Assembly: GCF_039533965.1 (NCBI RefSeq)
Contig: NZ_BAAAUN010000001.1
Span: forward strand, 1,152,950 to 1,216,949
Length of the DNA stretch: 64,000 nucleotides
Direction of reading: 5' to 3'
From: Microbacterium luteolum
Lineage (GTDB): Bacteria > Actinomycetota > Actinomycetes > Actinomycetales > Microbacteriaceae
The position numbers and the translations under genes are program-made. Below, piece after piece: positions 1 through 8,291 of the stretch; the stretch's first letter is position 1; every line of letters starts with the position of its first letter. The notes beneath the pieces are model-generated. The model saw only the letters and a list, made by a program, of their open reading frames with translations, ran no database searches and was not told the DNA's origin.

Positions 1-26
1 GCGGATGCCGTGGTCGCGGCATCCGC
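1..26 (-). terminator. Hairpin downstream of phoH
   Basis: GCGGATGCC at 1-9 pairs perfectly with GGCATCCGC at 18-26 across an 8-nt loop, 14 nt past the phoH stop codon. There is no clear U-tract. Both arms are copies of the over-represented GGATGC motif. The position fits a terminator; the function is inferred. Confidence 0.5.
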
Positions 27-39
27 TCCCCCACTGCCG

Positions 40-1422
40 TCAGCTGAGCTCTCCGCCCTCCAGGAGCTCAGTGACGAGTGCGGCGATCGCCGAGCGCTCG
101 GAGCGCATCAGCGTCACGTGTCCGAACAGATCGTGACCCTTCAGAGTCTCGATGACGCTCGCGATGCCGTCGTGCCGACCGACCCGGAGGTTGTCGCGCT
201 GCCCGACGTCGTGCGTGAGGATCACTCGCGAGTTCTGCCCCATGCGGCTGAGGACGGTCAGCAGCACGTTGCGCTCCAGCGACTGCGCCTCGTCGACGAT
301 CACGAAGGCATCGTGGAGCGAGCGTCCGCGGATGTGCGTGAGCGGGAGCACCTCGAGCAGTCCGCGCTCGATCACCTCTTCGACGACGTTGCCCGAGACA
401 ACCGAGCCGAGCGTGTCGAACACCGCCTGACCCCACGGGCCCATCTTCTCGCCCTGGTCGCCGGGAAGGTACCCGAGTTCCTGCCCTCCGACGGCGAAAA
501 GCGGCCGGAACACGATGATCTTCTTCTGCTGCTGCCGCTCCAGCACGGCTTCAAGACCGGCGCACAGCGCGAGGGCCGATTTGCCGGTGCCGGCCCGGCC
601 GCCGAGGGAGACGATCCCGACCTCCTGGTCGAGCAGCAGGTCGATCGCGATGCGCTGCTCGGCCGAGCGTCCGTGCATCCCGAAGATGTCGCGGTCGCCG
701 CGCACCAACCTGTACTCGCCGTCGCCGGTGACCCTGCCGAGGGCCGATCCGCGCTCCGAGTGGATGATCAGGCCGGTGTTCACGGGGATGCCCCTGGCGT
801 CCTCGCTGATGCCGACCTCGCTCTCGTACAGGTCGCTGATCTCGTCACCCGAGAGGTCGAGCGTGGAGATGCCGGTCCACCCGGAGTCCACGGCCTGCTC
901 GGCGAGGTACTCCTCGGCGCGGATGCCGAGCGACGCCGCCTTGACGCGCATCGGCAGGTCCTTCGAGACGATCGTGACGTCCTGGCCGTCCTGCGCGAGG
1001 TGCATCGCGACCGAGAGGATGCGGGTGTCGTTGTCGCTGAGCCGGATGCCGGCCGGGAGCACGGACGGATCCGTGTTCGCGAGTTCGACACGCAGCGTGC
1101 CGCCCTCGCCGACCTCGACCGGGAAGTCCAGGCGTCCGTGCTCGATGCGCAGGTCGTCGAGGTGCCGGAGCGCCTGCCGGGCGAAGTAGCCGATCTCCGG
1201 ATCGTGACGCTTGCCTTCGAGCTCCGTGATCACGACCACGGGGACGACGACGGAGTGCTCCGCGAACCGGAAGAAGGCCTGCGGATCGCTCAGCAGCACC
1301 GACGTGTCGAGCACATAGGTGCGCAGGTCCTGATCCGGTTCGATCGACGAGGCGCTCCTCGTCGTCTTACGCGTGGACTGCTGCGCGGTGGTGCTGGACT
1401 GCTGCGCTGTACGTGTGGTCAC
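40..1422 (-). CDS. phoH: PhoH family protein, PIN-PhoH fusion (PhoH2 type)
   Basis: A 460-aa protein with two domains. The N-terminal PIN-like nuclease domain opens with YVLDTSVLL (Asp about residue 39). The C-terminal PhoH P-loop ATPase has Walker [12 protein letters not shown] near residue 278 and Walker B FVIVDEAQ near 376. PhoH2 proteins of this architecture are known as ATP-dependent RNA helicase/ribonucleases in mycobacteria; activity here is inferred. I chose the GTG at 1422 because GGGAG lies just upstream; an ATG at 1479 would add 19 unlikely residues. The first 30 residues are Ser/Thr/Gln-rich and probably disordered. In mycobacteria phoH2 follows a small antitoxin gene; none is visible in the bases upstream here. 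Confidence 0.92.
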   Translation of the reverse strand: MTTRTAQQSSTTAQQSTRKTTRSASSIEPDQDLRTYVLDTSVLLSDPQAFFRFAEHSVVVPVVVITELEGKRHDPEIGYFARQALRHLDDLRIEHGRLDFPVEVGEGGTLRVELANTDPSVLPAGIRLSDNDTRILSVAMHLAQDGQDVTIVSKDLPMRVKAASLGIRAEEYLAEQAVDSGWTGISTLDLSGDEISDLYESEVGISEDARGIPVNTGLIIHSERGSALGRVTGDGEYRLVRGDRDIFGMHGRSAEQRIAIDLLLDQEVGIVSLGGRAGTGKSALALCAGLEAVLERQQQKKIIVFRPLFAVGGQELGYLPGDQGEKMGPWGQAVFDTLGSVVSGNVVEEVIERGLLEVLPLTHIRGRSLHDAFVIVDEAQSLERNVLLTVLSRMGQNSRVILTHDVGQRDNLRVGRHDGIASVIETLKGHDLFGHVTLMRSERSAIAALVTELLEGGELS

Positions 1423-1580
1423 GACCCACTCCCGACCCGGGGATGATCCCCGCCTGAGAACGAGTCGACCTGGGGCCACGAGTCGTCAACCGGAAGGCCG
1501 ACTCGACCGGGCTCCTTGCCCGATGCCTAGAACGTACGACCCCTCAACGACTTAACCGCGCGTCGACACGCCATGATTCT

Positions 1581-2711
1581 TTACGCGCTGATGAACGTCT
1601 CGTTACCGAAGGCCGCGAGCGCCTCGTCCAGCAGCCGGAGAGTGGCGGCGTCGGTGCCGGCATGCGCGGCGACGCGGACCGACGACCCGCGGGCGGTGAC
1701 GACCAGTCCGGCGTTGGCCAGCGCGGCGGCCAGACGGGCCGGCTCCTCGGGCGAGAGCGCGACGATGCCGGCCCTGGACGCGCGTTCCCGCGGCGAGGTC
1801 ACGGCGATGGCGTGGCGGTCGGCGATCTCGAGGACGGCGTCGACGTGCGCGGCGATGCGCTCCTCGATCGCCGCCACTCCGGCGTCGCGGATGTCGCGCG
1901 TGCCGATCGCGAGGCGTCCGGCCGCGAGAGTGTCTGGTTGGCTCACCGTGAAGGCCTGAGCGGATGCGGCGGGCGCAGGCAGCTCATCGACGACGAGACC
2001 CGTCGCCGTGGTGCCGGTGATTCCGGAGAGGACGGGTGCGATCCGCTCCCTCGCGCGTGGCGAGAACCACGCGAACGCGCTGCCTCGCCCGGCGCGCAGC
2101 CACTTGTAGCCGTGGCCGACCACGACGTCGGCGGCGGAGTAGTCGACGTCCACGACGCCGAACGACTGCACGGCGTCGACGATCAGCAGCCGGTCCGGTC
2201 CGATGAGCTCGCGAAGCGCGGAGAGGTCGGCGCGGAAGCCCGTGCGGAAGTCGACGTGGCTGACGGCCACCGCGGTGACCTCACCGTCCAGCGCCTCGGC
2301 GACGGCATCCGGGGTCATGCGGCCGTCCGCCGGGGTGACCCAGCGCGGCGTCAGTGCGCGGTTCGACGCGGCCGCGGCGCGCTCGAGCGTCAGACTCACG
2401 CTGGGGAACTCGGCCGTGCTCGCGATCACCGCGCCCATCATCCCGTACAGCGCATGCATGAGCCCCTGTGTGGACGACGGCTGCAGGGTGACGTCGTCCG
2501 CCTCGGCGCCGAGCAGTTCGGCGACCAGTTCCCGCGCCTGCCCGATGCGTTCCGCCACCAGGGACAGCGACGACGGGCGCCCGCTGCCCAGCAGATCGGC
2601 ATCGGCGAAGATCTCCTCGCGCACGGATGGCGACAGCGGACCGAACGCGGCCCAGTTCAGGTAACCGGACTCGTTGTCGAACGTCCCGACGTAGTCCTCG
2701 ATAGTGCTCAC
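1581..2711 (-). CDS. Aminotransferase class V-fold PLP enzyme
   Basis: A 376-aa fold-type I PLP enzyme of the class V (cysteine desulfurase/selenocysteine lyase-like) superfamily. LLIVDAVQSFG carries the aspartate that contacts the PLP ring, and GHGYKWLRAGRG carries the Schiff-base lysine. Length is normal for the family. The substrate cannot be read from sequence; there is no obvious cysteine-loop signature of a true IscS/SufS desulfurase, and no Fe-S assembly genes lie nearby. The GTG start at 2711 is preceded at 6 nt by CAGAAT, a leaderless-type promoter. It is transcribed toward phoH but is separated from it by about 160 bp, so probably a separate unit. Confidence 0.85.
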   Translation of the reverse strand: MSTIEDYVGTFDNESGYLNWAAFGPLSPSVREEIFADADLLGSGRPSSLSLVAERIGQARELVAELLGAEADDVTLQPSSTQGLMHALYGMMGAVIASTAEFPSVSLTLERAAAASNRALTPRWVTPADGRMTPDAVAEALDGEVTAVAVSHVDFRTGFRADLSALRELIGPDRLLIVDAVQSFGVVDVDYSAADVVVGHGYKWLRAGRGSAFAWFSPRARERIAPVLSGITGTTATGLVVDELPAPAASAQAFTVSQPDTLAAGRLAIGTRDIRDAGVAAIEERIAAHVDAVLEIADRHAIAVTSPRERASRAGIVALSPEEPARLAAALANAGLVVTARGSSVRVAAHAGTDAATLRLLDEALAAFGNETFISA

Positions 2712-2767
2712 CGCGTCATTCTGGCACGGCCCGTCATCGGACGCCGGTCCCTGAGCCCGCGGACGGA

Positions 2768-3550
2768 TCAGCGTCCGAAGCGGCGGTCGCGATCGGCGTA
2801 GTCGCGGATGGCGCGGAGGAAGTCGACCTGTCGCAGGTCGGGACCCAGTGCCTCGACGAAGTAGAACTCGCTGTGCGCGCTCTGCCAGAGCAGGAAGTCG
2901 CTGAGCCGCTGCTCCCCGCTGGTGCGGATGACGAGATCCGGATCGGGCTGGCCGCCCGTGTAGAGATGCTCCCCGATCATCTCGGGGGTCAGGTGCGCCG
3001 CGAGATCCTCGAGGGTGCCGCCGGACGCCTCGTGCTTGGTGATGATGCTGCGGACCGCGTCGACGATCTCGTGGCGTCCGCCGTAGCCGACGGCCAGGTT
3101 CACGTGCAGGCCGGTGTGCCCCTTCGTGCGCTCTTCGGCGTCGGAGAGCACGCGGGCGAGCTCGGGCGGGAGGATGTCGGAGCGCCCCACGTGCTGCACG
3201 CGCCAGTTGTCCTCGCGCGAGACCGCCTCGGCGAGCTCCGCGATGATCTCGATGAGGTCCGCGAGCTCGGCCGAATCCCGCTTGCGAAGGTTGTCGCTGG
3301 ACAGCAGGTAGAGAGACACCACCCGCACGCCCAGCTCATCACACCAGCCGAGGAACTCGCGCATCTTGGCGGCACCGGCCCGGTGCCCCTCCGCCGGAGT
3401 GGTGAATCCGAGCTGCCGTGCCCACCGTCGGTTGCCGTCGATCATCATCGCGACGTGGTGCGGCACCGACGCGGGATCGAGATGGCGTCGCAGCCGGCTG
3501 GTGTAGAGCCGGTACAGCGGTCCGCGCCCCGGACTCTCGCGTGACATCAC
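2768..3550 (-). CDS. uppS: Isoprenyl transferase (cis-prenyl diphosphate synthase)
   Basis: A 260-aa cis-prenyltransferase that extends allylic diphosphates with isopentenyl diphosphate to make the polyprenyl carrier for peptidoglycan and other glycans. MIDGNRRWARQLGF holds the catalytic Asp and the phosphate-binding Asn-Arg. RTSGEQRLSDFLLWQ and SEFYF near the C-terminus are family hallmarks. In actinobacteria the product is usually decaprenyl- or undecaprenyl-diphosphate; which one cannot be told here. The GTG start at 3550 is chosen because TAGCGT lies exactly 6 nt upstream, indicating a leaderless transcript. Divergent from the hemolysin III gene, as in many actinobacteria. Confidence 0.95.
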   Translation of the reverse strand: MMSRESPGRGPLYRLYTSRLRRHLDPASVPHHVAMMIDGNRRWARQLGFTTPAEGHRAGAAKMREFLGWCDELGVRVVSLYLLSSDNLRKRDSAELADLIEIIAELAEAVSREDNWRVQHVGRSDILPPELARVLSDAEERTKGHTGLHVNLAVGYGGRHEIVDAVRSIITKHEASGGTLEDLAAHLTPEMIGEHLYTGGQPDPDLVIRTSGEQRLSDFLLWQSAHSEFYFVEALGPDLRQVDFLRAIRDYADRDRRFGR

Positions 3551-3644
3551 CCACCTACGCTACAGCGTCGGGCCGTCCTGAACCGTGTACGGATGCTGGG
3601 GATATGTGCCATCGGTGGCATGCGGGCCCGCCTAGAGTGAGCAC

Positions 3645-4373
3645 GTGAGCACTCCCGAGTCATCCGAACCCGACCTCCCCCAGCTGCCGCTCGTCGAGGA
3701 GGCGGAATCCGAGGCCGGGGCCGAGCTGAGGCCGACCTGGCGCGGATGGATCCACGCCGGCATCTTCCCTGTCGCGCTCGTGGCCGGCGTGGTGCTGATC
3801 ATCGTCGCGCAGGGCGGTGCTGCGAAGTGGGCGGCTGCCGTCTTCATGACGAGCTCGCTGCTCCTGTTCGGGAACTCCGCGTTGTACCACCGCTTCGACT
3901 GGTCGCCGAAGGTGAAGCTCACCCTCAAGCGGATCGACCACGCCAACATCTTCCTGTTGATCGCCGGGACCTATACGCCGCTCGCGACCCTGGCGCTCCC
4001 TCCGGGGAAGGGCGCCCTGCTGCTCGCGCTTGTCTGGGGTGGAACCGTGGTCGGCATCCTCTTCCGCGTCTTCTGGATCCACGCGCCGCGCTGGCTCTAC
4101 GTGGCCCTGTACCTGCTGATGGGGTGGGCGGCCGTGATGTTCATGGCGGATCTGTTCGTGGCGAACGCCACGATGATGGTTCTCGTCATCGTCGGAGGCC
4201 TGCTGTACACGGGCGGAGCGATCGTCTACGCGCTGAAGAAGCCCAACCCGTGGCCCGGCCACTTCGGCTTCCACGAGATCTTCCACGTGTGCACGGTGCT
4301 CGCGTTCCTGTGCCACTGGTTCGCGTGCCTGCTGATCACGCTGGAGCCGCTCTCGCCGTCGCTCGGCGGCTGA
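3645..4373 (+). CDS. Hemolysin III family membrane protein (TrhA/PAQR-like)
   Basis: A 242-aa integral membrane protein with about seven hydrophobic segments after a roughly 30-residue acidic cytoplasmic N-terminus. Conserved family elements are NSALYHRF, RIDHANIFLLIAGTY and HEIFHVCTVLAFLCHWF, the histidines that bind metal in PAQR-related proteins. Bacterial TrhA proteins are implicated in membrane-energetics homeostasis; the haemolysin name is historical. The GTG start at 3645 has TAGAGT exactly 6 nt upstream (leaderless pattern). The divergent neighbour is uppS, a pairing seen in other actinobacteria. Confidence 0.92.
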   Translation: MSTPESSEPDLPQLPLVEEAESEAGAELRPTWRGWIHAGIFPVALVAGVVLIIVAQGGAAKWAAAVFMTSSLLLFGNSALYHRFDWSPKVKLTLKRIDHANIFLLIAGTYTPLATLALPPGKGALLLALVWGGTVVGILFRVFWIHAPRWLYVALYLLMGWAAVMFMADLFVANATMMVLVIVGGLLYTGGAIVYALKKPNPWPGHFGFHEIFHVCTVLAFLCHWFACLLITLEPLSPSLGG

Positions 4374-4380
4374 CGCCCGC

Positions 4381-4692
4381 TCAGGTGGCGCGCGGGTCGT
4401 CGTCGCCTTCGCGGGGGGTGACCGGCAGGTCGGCACCGGCCTGCCCTGTCCCGCCGGTGCCCTGGAGGGTCGCCTCATCCGCGGCGCGTGCCGCCTCTTC
4501 GGCGTCGAGCTCCTCCCGTACCTCCTCGCGGTACCGGACACGGCGGATGCGCCGGTTCATGTCCCAGATGAGGAGGATCACCGCGATGAGGATGACGACG
4601 ATCGCGGCGAAGCCGACGAACCCGGGAGTCACGGCCTCCGGAGCCACCGTCATGACGGGCGTCGGCATCGGAGTCTCGGACAGAGAGCGCAT
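4381..4692 (-). CDS. Small single-span membrane protein, function unknown
   Basis: A 103-aa protein with one transmembrane helix (about residues 24-45, rich in Val/Ile/Leu) followed by a basic stretch RRIRRVRYREEVREEL and then an acidic, probably coiled-coil cytoplasmic tail. AGGAAAGG lies about 9 nt before the ATG at 4692. I recognise no named family. In mycobacteria a small membrane-protein gene sits beside mca between DUF4307/greA and hemolysin III, and this gene occupies the equivalent slot. It is convergent with hemolysin III (7 bp apart) and divergent from DUF4307. Confidence 0.75.
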   Translation of the reverse strand: MRSLSETPMPTPVMTVAPEAVTPGFVGFAAIVVILIAVILLIWDMNRRIRRVRYREEVREELDAEEAARAADEATLQGTGGTGQAGADLPVTPREGDDDPRAT

Positions 4693-4725
4693 GTGTGTCG
4701 GCCTTTCCTACGCAGGTCGCATAAC

Positions 4726-4738
4726 CTGGTAACACCAG
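4726..4738. promoter_or_regulatory. 13-bp palindrome between divergent genes
   Basis: CTGGT-AAC-ACCAG lies 33 bp from the start of the 103-aa membrane protein and 23 bp from the GTG of the DUF4307 gene. Its position between divergent starts suggests an operator. No cognate regulator is identifiable. Confidence 0.3.
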
Positions 4739-4761
4739 CCTAACGACCGGAAGACCGCCCT

Positions 4762-5148
4762 GTGACGACCGCAGAACAGCTCGACGAACGCTATGGCCGC
4801 ACCCGCACGCGGCGGATGCCGTGGATCATCGGCGGCATCGTCGCACTGATCGTCGTCGGAGCGTTCGGCTGGATGATCGTCGCGCAGTCGATGAGCTCGG
4901 TGGATGCCGATGATCTCGGCTTCGATCTCGTCGACGAGCACACCGTCGACGTGCGATTCCAGGTCACCGGCGTGCAGGGCAAGGACGTCGTCTGCGTGGT
5001 CGAGGCCCTCGACGAAGAGTTCGGTGTCGTCGGCTGGAAGGTCGTCGAGATCCCGGCCGGAGACAGCCACTCGCAGGCCGTGTCCGCCTCGGTTCCGACC
5101 GTCTCCGCTGCCACCACAGGTTTGGTGAACACCTGCTGGGTCGCCTAG
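4762..5148 (+). CDS. DUF4307 domain-containing membrane protein
   Basis: A 128-aa protein matching the DUF4307 pattern. A short basic cytoplasmic segment (RYGRTRTRR) is followed by one transmembrane helix (about residues 21-42) and an extracytoplasmic domain of about 85 residues containing VTGVQGKDVVCVVEA and a C-terminal NTCWV, so two cysteines that could form a disulfide. Function is unknown. The gene is a conserved neighbour of greA and, in many actinobacteria, of the mycothiol S-conjugate amidase gene mca, which is absent here. The GTG start at 4762 is preceded by GGAAG. A hairpin at 5166-5192 probably ends the transcript. Confidence 0.85.
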   Translation: MTTAEQLDERYGRTRTRRMPWIIGGIVALIVVGAFGWMIVAQSMSSVDADDLGFDLVDEHTVDVRFQVTGVQGKDVVCVVEALDEEFGVVGWKVVEIPAGDSHSQAVSASVPTVSAATTGLVNTCWVA

Positions 5149-5165
5149 ACTCATCGCAGACAGAC

Positions 5166-5192
5166 GACGCCCTGGCACAGAGCCGGGGCGTC
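5166..5192 (+). terminator. Hairpin terminator after DUF4307 gene
   Basis: GACGCCCTGGC (5166-5176) pairs with GCCGGGGCGTC (5182-5192) over a 5-nt loop; the 11-bp stem has a single G-U wobble. It lies 18 nt after the stop and is followed by TTGGCAT, a weak U-rich tail. Confidence 0.6.
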
Positions 5193-5245
5193 TTGGCATA
5201 TCCCCCGCGGTTCGCGGCCGGGATCCGGATAGAAGGAGCTTCGTC

Positions 5246-5734
5246 ATGTCGACTGATGCTCAGGTTCCCTTCCTCACGCAGGAGGCGTACGACCGGCTCG
5301 TCGCCGAGCTGGAACACCTCTCGACCACGGGACGCGACGAGATCGCCAAGCGCATCGAGGCCGCTCGTGAAGAGGGCGACCTCAAGGAGAACGGCGGCTA
5401 CCACGCCGCGAAGGACGAGCAGGGCAAGCAGGAAGCCCGCATCCGCACCCTCGAGGGCCTCTTGAAGACCGCGAAGGTCGGCGAGGCTCCGGCCAGCCGC
5501 GGCATCGTCGAGCCCGGCACCGTCGTCACCGCGGTCGTCGCGGGCGGCGAGGAGGTCTTCCTCCTCGGCAGCCGAGAGATCGCCGCCGGCAGCGACCTCG
5601 ACGTGTACAGCGAGGCGAGCCCGCTCGGCCAGGCGATCCTCGGCCTCAAGGTCGGCGAGAAGTCGTCCTACGAGGCGCCGAACGGTCGGGCGATCGCCGT
5701 CGAGATCGTGAACGTCGAGACGTACACCGGCTGA
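5246..5734 (+). CDS. greA: Transcription elongation factor GreA
   Basis: A 162-aa GreA/GreB-family factor that enters the RNA polymerase secondary channel and stimulates cleavage of backtracked transcripts. The N-terminal coiled coil (about residues 10-80) carries the acidic tip motif EEGDLKENGGYHAAKDEQ, with the Asp and Glu that help position catalytic Mg. The C-terminal FKBP-like domain ends with the usual SPLGQAILGLKVGE region. Length is typical. The ATG at 5246 is preceded by AGAAGGAG at good spacing. The cluster with DUF4307 upstream and ilvA convergent downstream is the usual actinobacterial arrangement. Confidence 0.97.
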   Translation: MSTDAQVPFLTQEAYDRLVAELEHLSTTGRDEIAKRIEAAREEGDLKENGGYHAAKDEQGKQEARIRTLEGLLKTAKVGEAPASRGIVEPGTVVTAVVAGGEEVFLLGSREIAAGSDLDVYSEASPLGQAILGLKVGEKSSYEAPNGRAIAVEIVNVETYTG

Positions 5735-5750
5735 CGCCGGTCACACGCAC

Positions 5751-5782
5751 GCGCCCCGGTGTCCCTGCGGATGCCGGGGCGC
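5751..5782. terminator. Bidirectional terminator between greA and ilvA
   Basis: GCGCCCCGG (5751-5759) pairs perfectly with CCGGGGCGC (5774-5782) across a 14-nt loop, followed on the plus strand by TTCGTCTGTG. It sits midway between the convergent stops of greA (5734) and ilvA (5800), so it may serve both. Confidence 0.7.
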
Positions 5783-5799
5783 TTCGTCTGTGTCGGGAA

Positions 5800-7029
5800 T
5801 CAGTCGGGGACGACGATCGGCTCGAAGCCGGCCCCGCGCAGGGTGTCGAGCGTGTGCTCCGAATGCTCCGGTCCGCGCGTCTCGACGCTGAGCTCGAGGA
5901 TGACATCGCTGATCTGCAGACCGTGGCCGTGCCGCGTGTGCATCGCCTCCATGACGTTGGCGCCAGCCTCGGCGATGAGCTCGGACACGCGCGCCAGCTG
6001 ACCGGGTCGGTCAGGAAGCGGCACGCGGATCGTGAGGTAGCGCCCCGAGGCCGCGAGCCCGTGCGAGACGACGCGCTGCAGCAGCAGCGGATCGATGTTG
6101 CCGCCGGAGAGCACGGCCATCGTGGTCCCCGATCCGGTGACCTTGCCGGCCAGGATCGCCGCGACGCCAGCCGCGCCCGCGGGCTCCACGACGACCTTCG
6201 CCTGCTCGAGCAGCACGAGGATCGCCCGCGCCAGGTCGTCGTCGGAGACCGTGACGACCTCGTCGACGAGGTCTTTGATGATGTCGAACGGGATGGCACC
6301 GGGGCGCGCGACGAGGATGCCGTCGGCGATGGTCGGGCGCGTGACGATGTCGACGGGCTCTCCTGCCGCGAGCGACGGCGGGATCGCGGCGGCGTTCTCC
6401 GCCTGCACGCCGATCACGCGCACGGTGCGGCCGAGCTCGGCCGCGCGGGCCTTGACCGCCGCGGCGACGCCGGCGATGAGGCCTCCGCCGCCGATGCCGA
6501 GAACGATGGTGTCGACGTCGGGTGCGTCTTCCAGGAGCTCGAGGCCGAGCGTGCCCTGGCCGATCACGACGTCGCGGTGATCGAACGGGTGGATGAGCAC
6601 GGCGCCCGTGCGCTCCGAGAAGTCGGCGGCGAGGCGCAGCGAGGTCGCCACGGTCTCGCCCTCCAGCACGACCTCCGCGCCGTAGCCGCGGGTGGCGAGG
6701 AGCTTGGGCACCGGGACACCCAGCGGCATGAAGATGGTGGCGGGGATCCCGAGTGCCTGAGCGGCCAGCGCGACGCCCTGTGCGTGGTTCCCGGCGGATG
6801 CCGCGACGACGCCGCGGGAGCGCTCCTCGGCGCTGAGCTTTGACAGCCGATAGGCCGCGCCGCGGATCTTGAAGGACCCGGTGCGCTGCAGGTTCTCCAT
6901 CTTCAGCAGCACCGGAGAGCCGAGCACGTCGGAGAGCGCGCGGGACGGCAGCGTCGGCGTGTGCGAGATCACCTCAGCCAGACTCTGAGCCGCGTACTCG
7001 AACTCGGACAGGCTGGGGACTGCGCTCAT
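5800..7029 (-). CDS. ilvA: Threonine ammonia-lyase (threonine dehydratase) with ACT domain
   Basis: A 409-aa fold-type II PLP enzyme converting threonine to 2-oxobutanoate and ammonia, the entry to isoleucine synthesis. The PLP lysine lies in GSFKIRGAAYRL, and GIGGGGLIAGVA binds the cofactor phosphate. A single C-terminal ACT-like domain (about residues 325-409, starting GRYLTIRVPLPDRPGQLARV) makes it the short form rather than the E. coli biosynthetic type with two regulatory domains. Allosteric control by isoleucine or valine is therefore uncertain, and a catabolic (TdcB-like) role is possible. The ATG at 7029 overlaps the stop of the upstream permease gene as ATGA, so translation is probably coupled. 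Confidence 0.95.
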   Translation of the reverse strand: MSAVPSLSEFEYAAQSLAEVISHTPTLPSRALSDVLGSPVLLKMENLQRTGSFKIRGAAYRLSKLSAEERSRGVVAASAGNHAQGVALAAQALGIPATIFMPLGVPVPKLLATRGYGAEVVLEGETVATSLRLAADFSERTGAVLIHPFDHRDVVIGQGTLGLELLEDAPDVDTIVLGIGGGGLIAGVAAAVKARAAELGRTVRVIGVQAENAAAIPPSLAAGEPVDIVTRPTIADGILVARPGAIPFDIIKDLVDEVVTVSDDDLARAILVLLEQAKVVVEPAGAAGVAAILAGKVTGSGTTMAVLSGGNIDPLLLQRVVSHGLAASGRYLTIRVPLPDRPGQLARVSELIAEAGANVMEAMHTRHGHGLQISDVILELSVETRGPEHSEHTLDTLRGAGFEPIVVPD

Positions 7030-8222
7030 CGATTCCTCCGTTGCCGCTCGCGCGGCACTGTGCTCCAGATCAGATCTCCGCTCGGAGCGGCGCCGGTGCG
7101 CCACGATCCCGAGCTCAGGGTCACCGCCGCGACGTTGACGAACGCCGCCAACGGCACCGCGAACAGCGCGCCGGGGATGCCGGCGATCATCGCACCGCCC
7201 GCGACGACGAGCACGACGGCAAGCGGGTGCACCTTGACGGCGGAGCCCATCATGATGGGCTGCAGGATGTGCCCCTCGATCTGCTGCACCGCGAGCACGA
7301 CCACGAGCATCCACAGCGCGATCCACGGCCCGTTGTAGACGAGCGCGAGGAACACGGCGACGGCGCCGGTGGCGACCGCACCGACGATCGGGATGAAGGA
7401 GCCGAGGAACACCAGCACGGCGACCGGCAGTGCGAGCGGCACCTGCAGGAGGAACGCGCCGAGGCCGATGCCGATCGCATCGATCGTCGCGACGAAGAGC
7501 TGGGTCCGCGCGTAGTTGACGATCGTGCGCCAGCCGTTGCGGGCCGCACCGTCGACCGCAGGGCGGGCGTTGCGCGGGAAGAGCTTGACGGTCCAGCGCC
7601 AGATGCCGCCGCCGTCGGCCAGGAGGCAGATGAGGCTGAACAGCGCGAGGAGGGCTCCGGTGAGGACGTGCCCGAGCGTGGTGCCGATCGCCAGTGCGCC
7701 CGAGAGCAGCGCCTGCGTCTGCTCCTCGATCATCGCGAAGCCCTGGTCGATGTAGTCGGCGATCTGGCTGTCGGAAAGCTGCAGGGGTCCTTCGTGCAGC
7801 CAGACCTGGAAGCCGTCGATGGCCTTCGCGGTGCTCTCCTGCACGGCGGGAAGCTCGGCTCGCACCTGCCACACGACGAGCCAGACGAGCCCGGTGACGA
7901 TCGCCGCCGTCCCGATGAGGGACACGGCGATGGCGGCCCACCGCGGGAACCGGTGGCGCAGCATCCATTCGAACGCCGGCCAGAGCAACGCCGTGATGAG
8001 GATGGCGACCATCAGCGGGATCACGAGCAGCTTCAGCAGCATGACGAGCCAGATGAAGACGCCGATGACCGCCGCGATGAGCAGCAGACGCCACGCGTAC
8101 GCGGCGGTGATGCGCAGTCTCGGGGGCACGGCCTCGTCGGCCTCTGTCGTCACGGTTCTGTCGGTGGAGACCGGGCGCGGACGGAACAGGTCTCGCAGCC
8201 GGGGTCGCTGGTCCTCGCTCAT
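7026..8222 (-). CDS. AI-2E family transporter (PerM/YdjX-like permease)
   Basis: A 398-aa polytopic membrane protein of the AI-2 exporter superfamily (PF01594). It has paired N-terminal helices at about residues 44-95, a long extracytoplasmic loop, then a C-terminal block of helices including FLGSFIPIVGAVATG and the family signature VQQIEGHILQPIMMG near residue 315. Substrates of this superfamily range from AI-2 to Na+/H+; the actual cargo here is unknown. The ATG at 8222 is preceded by TAGACT exactly 6 nt upstream (leaderless). It heads a two-gene unit with ilvA through an ATGA overlap and is divergent from the YcaQ-like gene 69 bp away. Confidence 0.9.
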   Translation of the reverse strand: MSEDQRPRLRDLFRPRPVSTDRTVTTEADEAVPPRLRITAAYAWRLLLIAAVIGVFIWLVMLLKLLVIPLMVAILITALLWPAFEWMLRHRFPRWAAIAVSLIGTAAIVTGLVWLVVWQVRAELPAVQESTAKAIDGFQVWLHEGPLQLSDSQIADYIDQGFAMIEEQTQALLSGALAIGTTLGHVLTGALLALFSLICLLADGGGIWRWTVKLFPRNARPAVDGAARNGWRTIVNYARTQLFVATIDAIGIGLGAFLLQVPLALPVAVLVFLGSFIPIVGAVATGAVAVFLALVYNGPWIALWMLVVVLAVQQIEGHILQPIMMGSAVKVHPLAVVLVVAGGAMIAGIPGALFAVPLAAFVNVAAVTLSSGSWRTGAAPSGDLIWSTVPRERQRRNR

Positions 8223-8291
8223 CGCCCAAGTCTACGGCGGTGGCGCGTCGGGTCATGACGCGATGTCAGCGGCCGGCGATACGCTGACGAC

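Noticed and set aside
5800..8256. An 818-codon frame that would fuse ilvA to the upstream gene
   Set aside because: The first half is an out-of-frame reading of the AI-2E permease gene. The true ilvA start is the ATG in the ATGA overlap at 7029.
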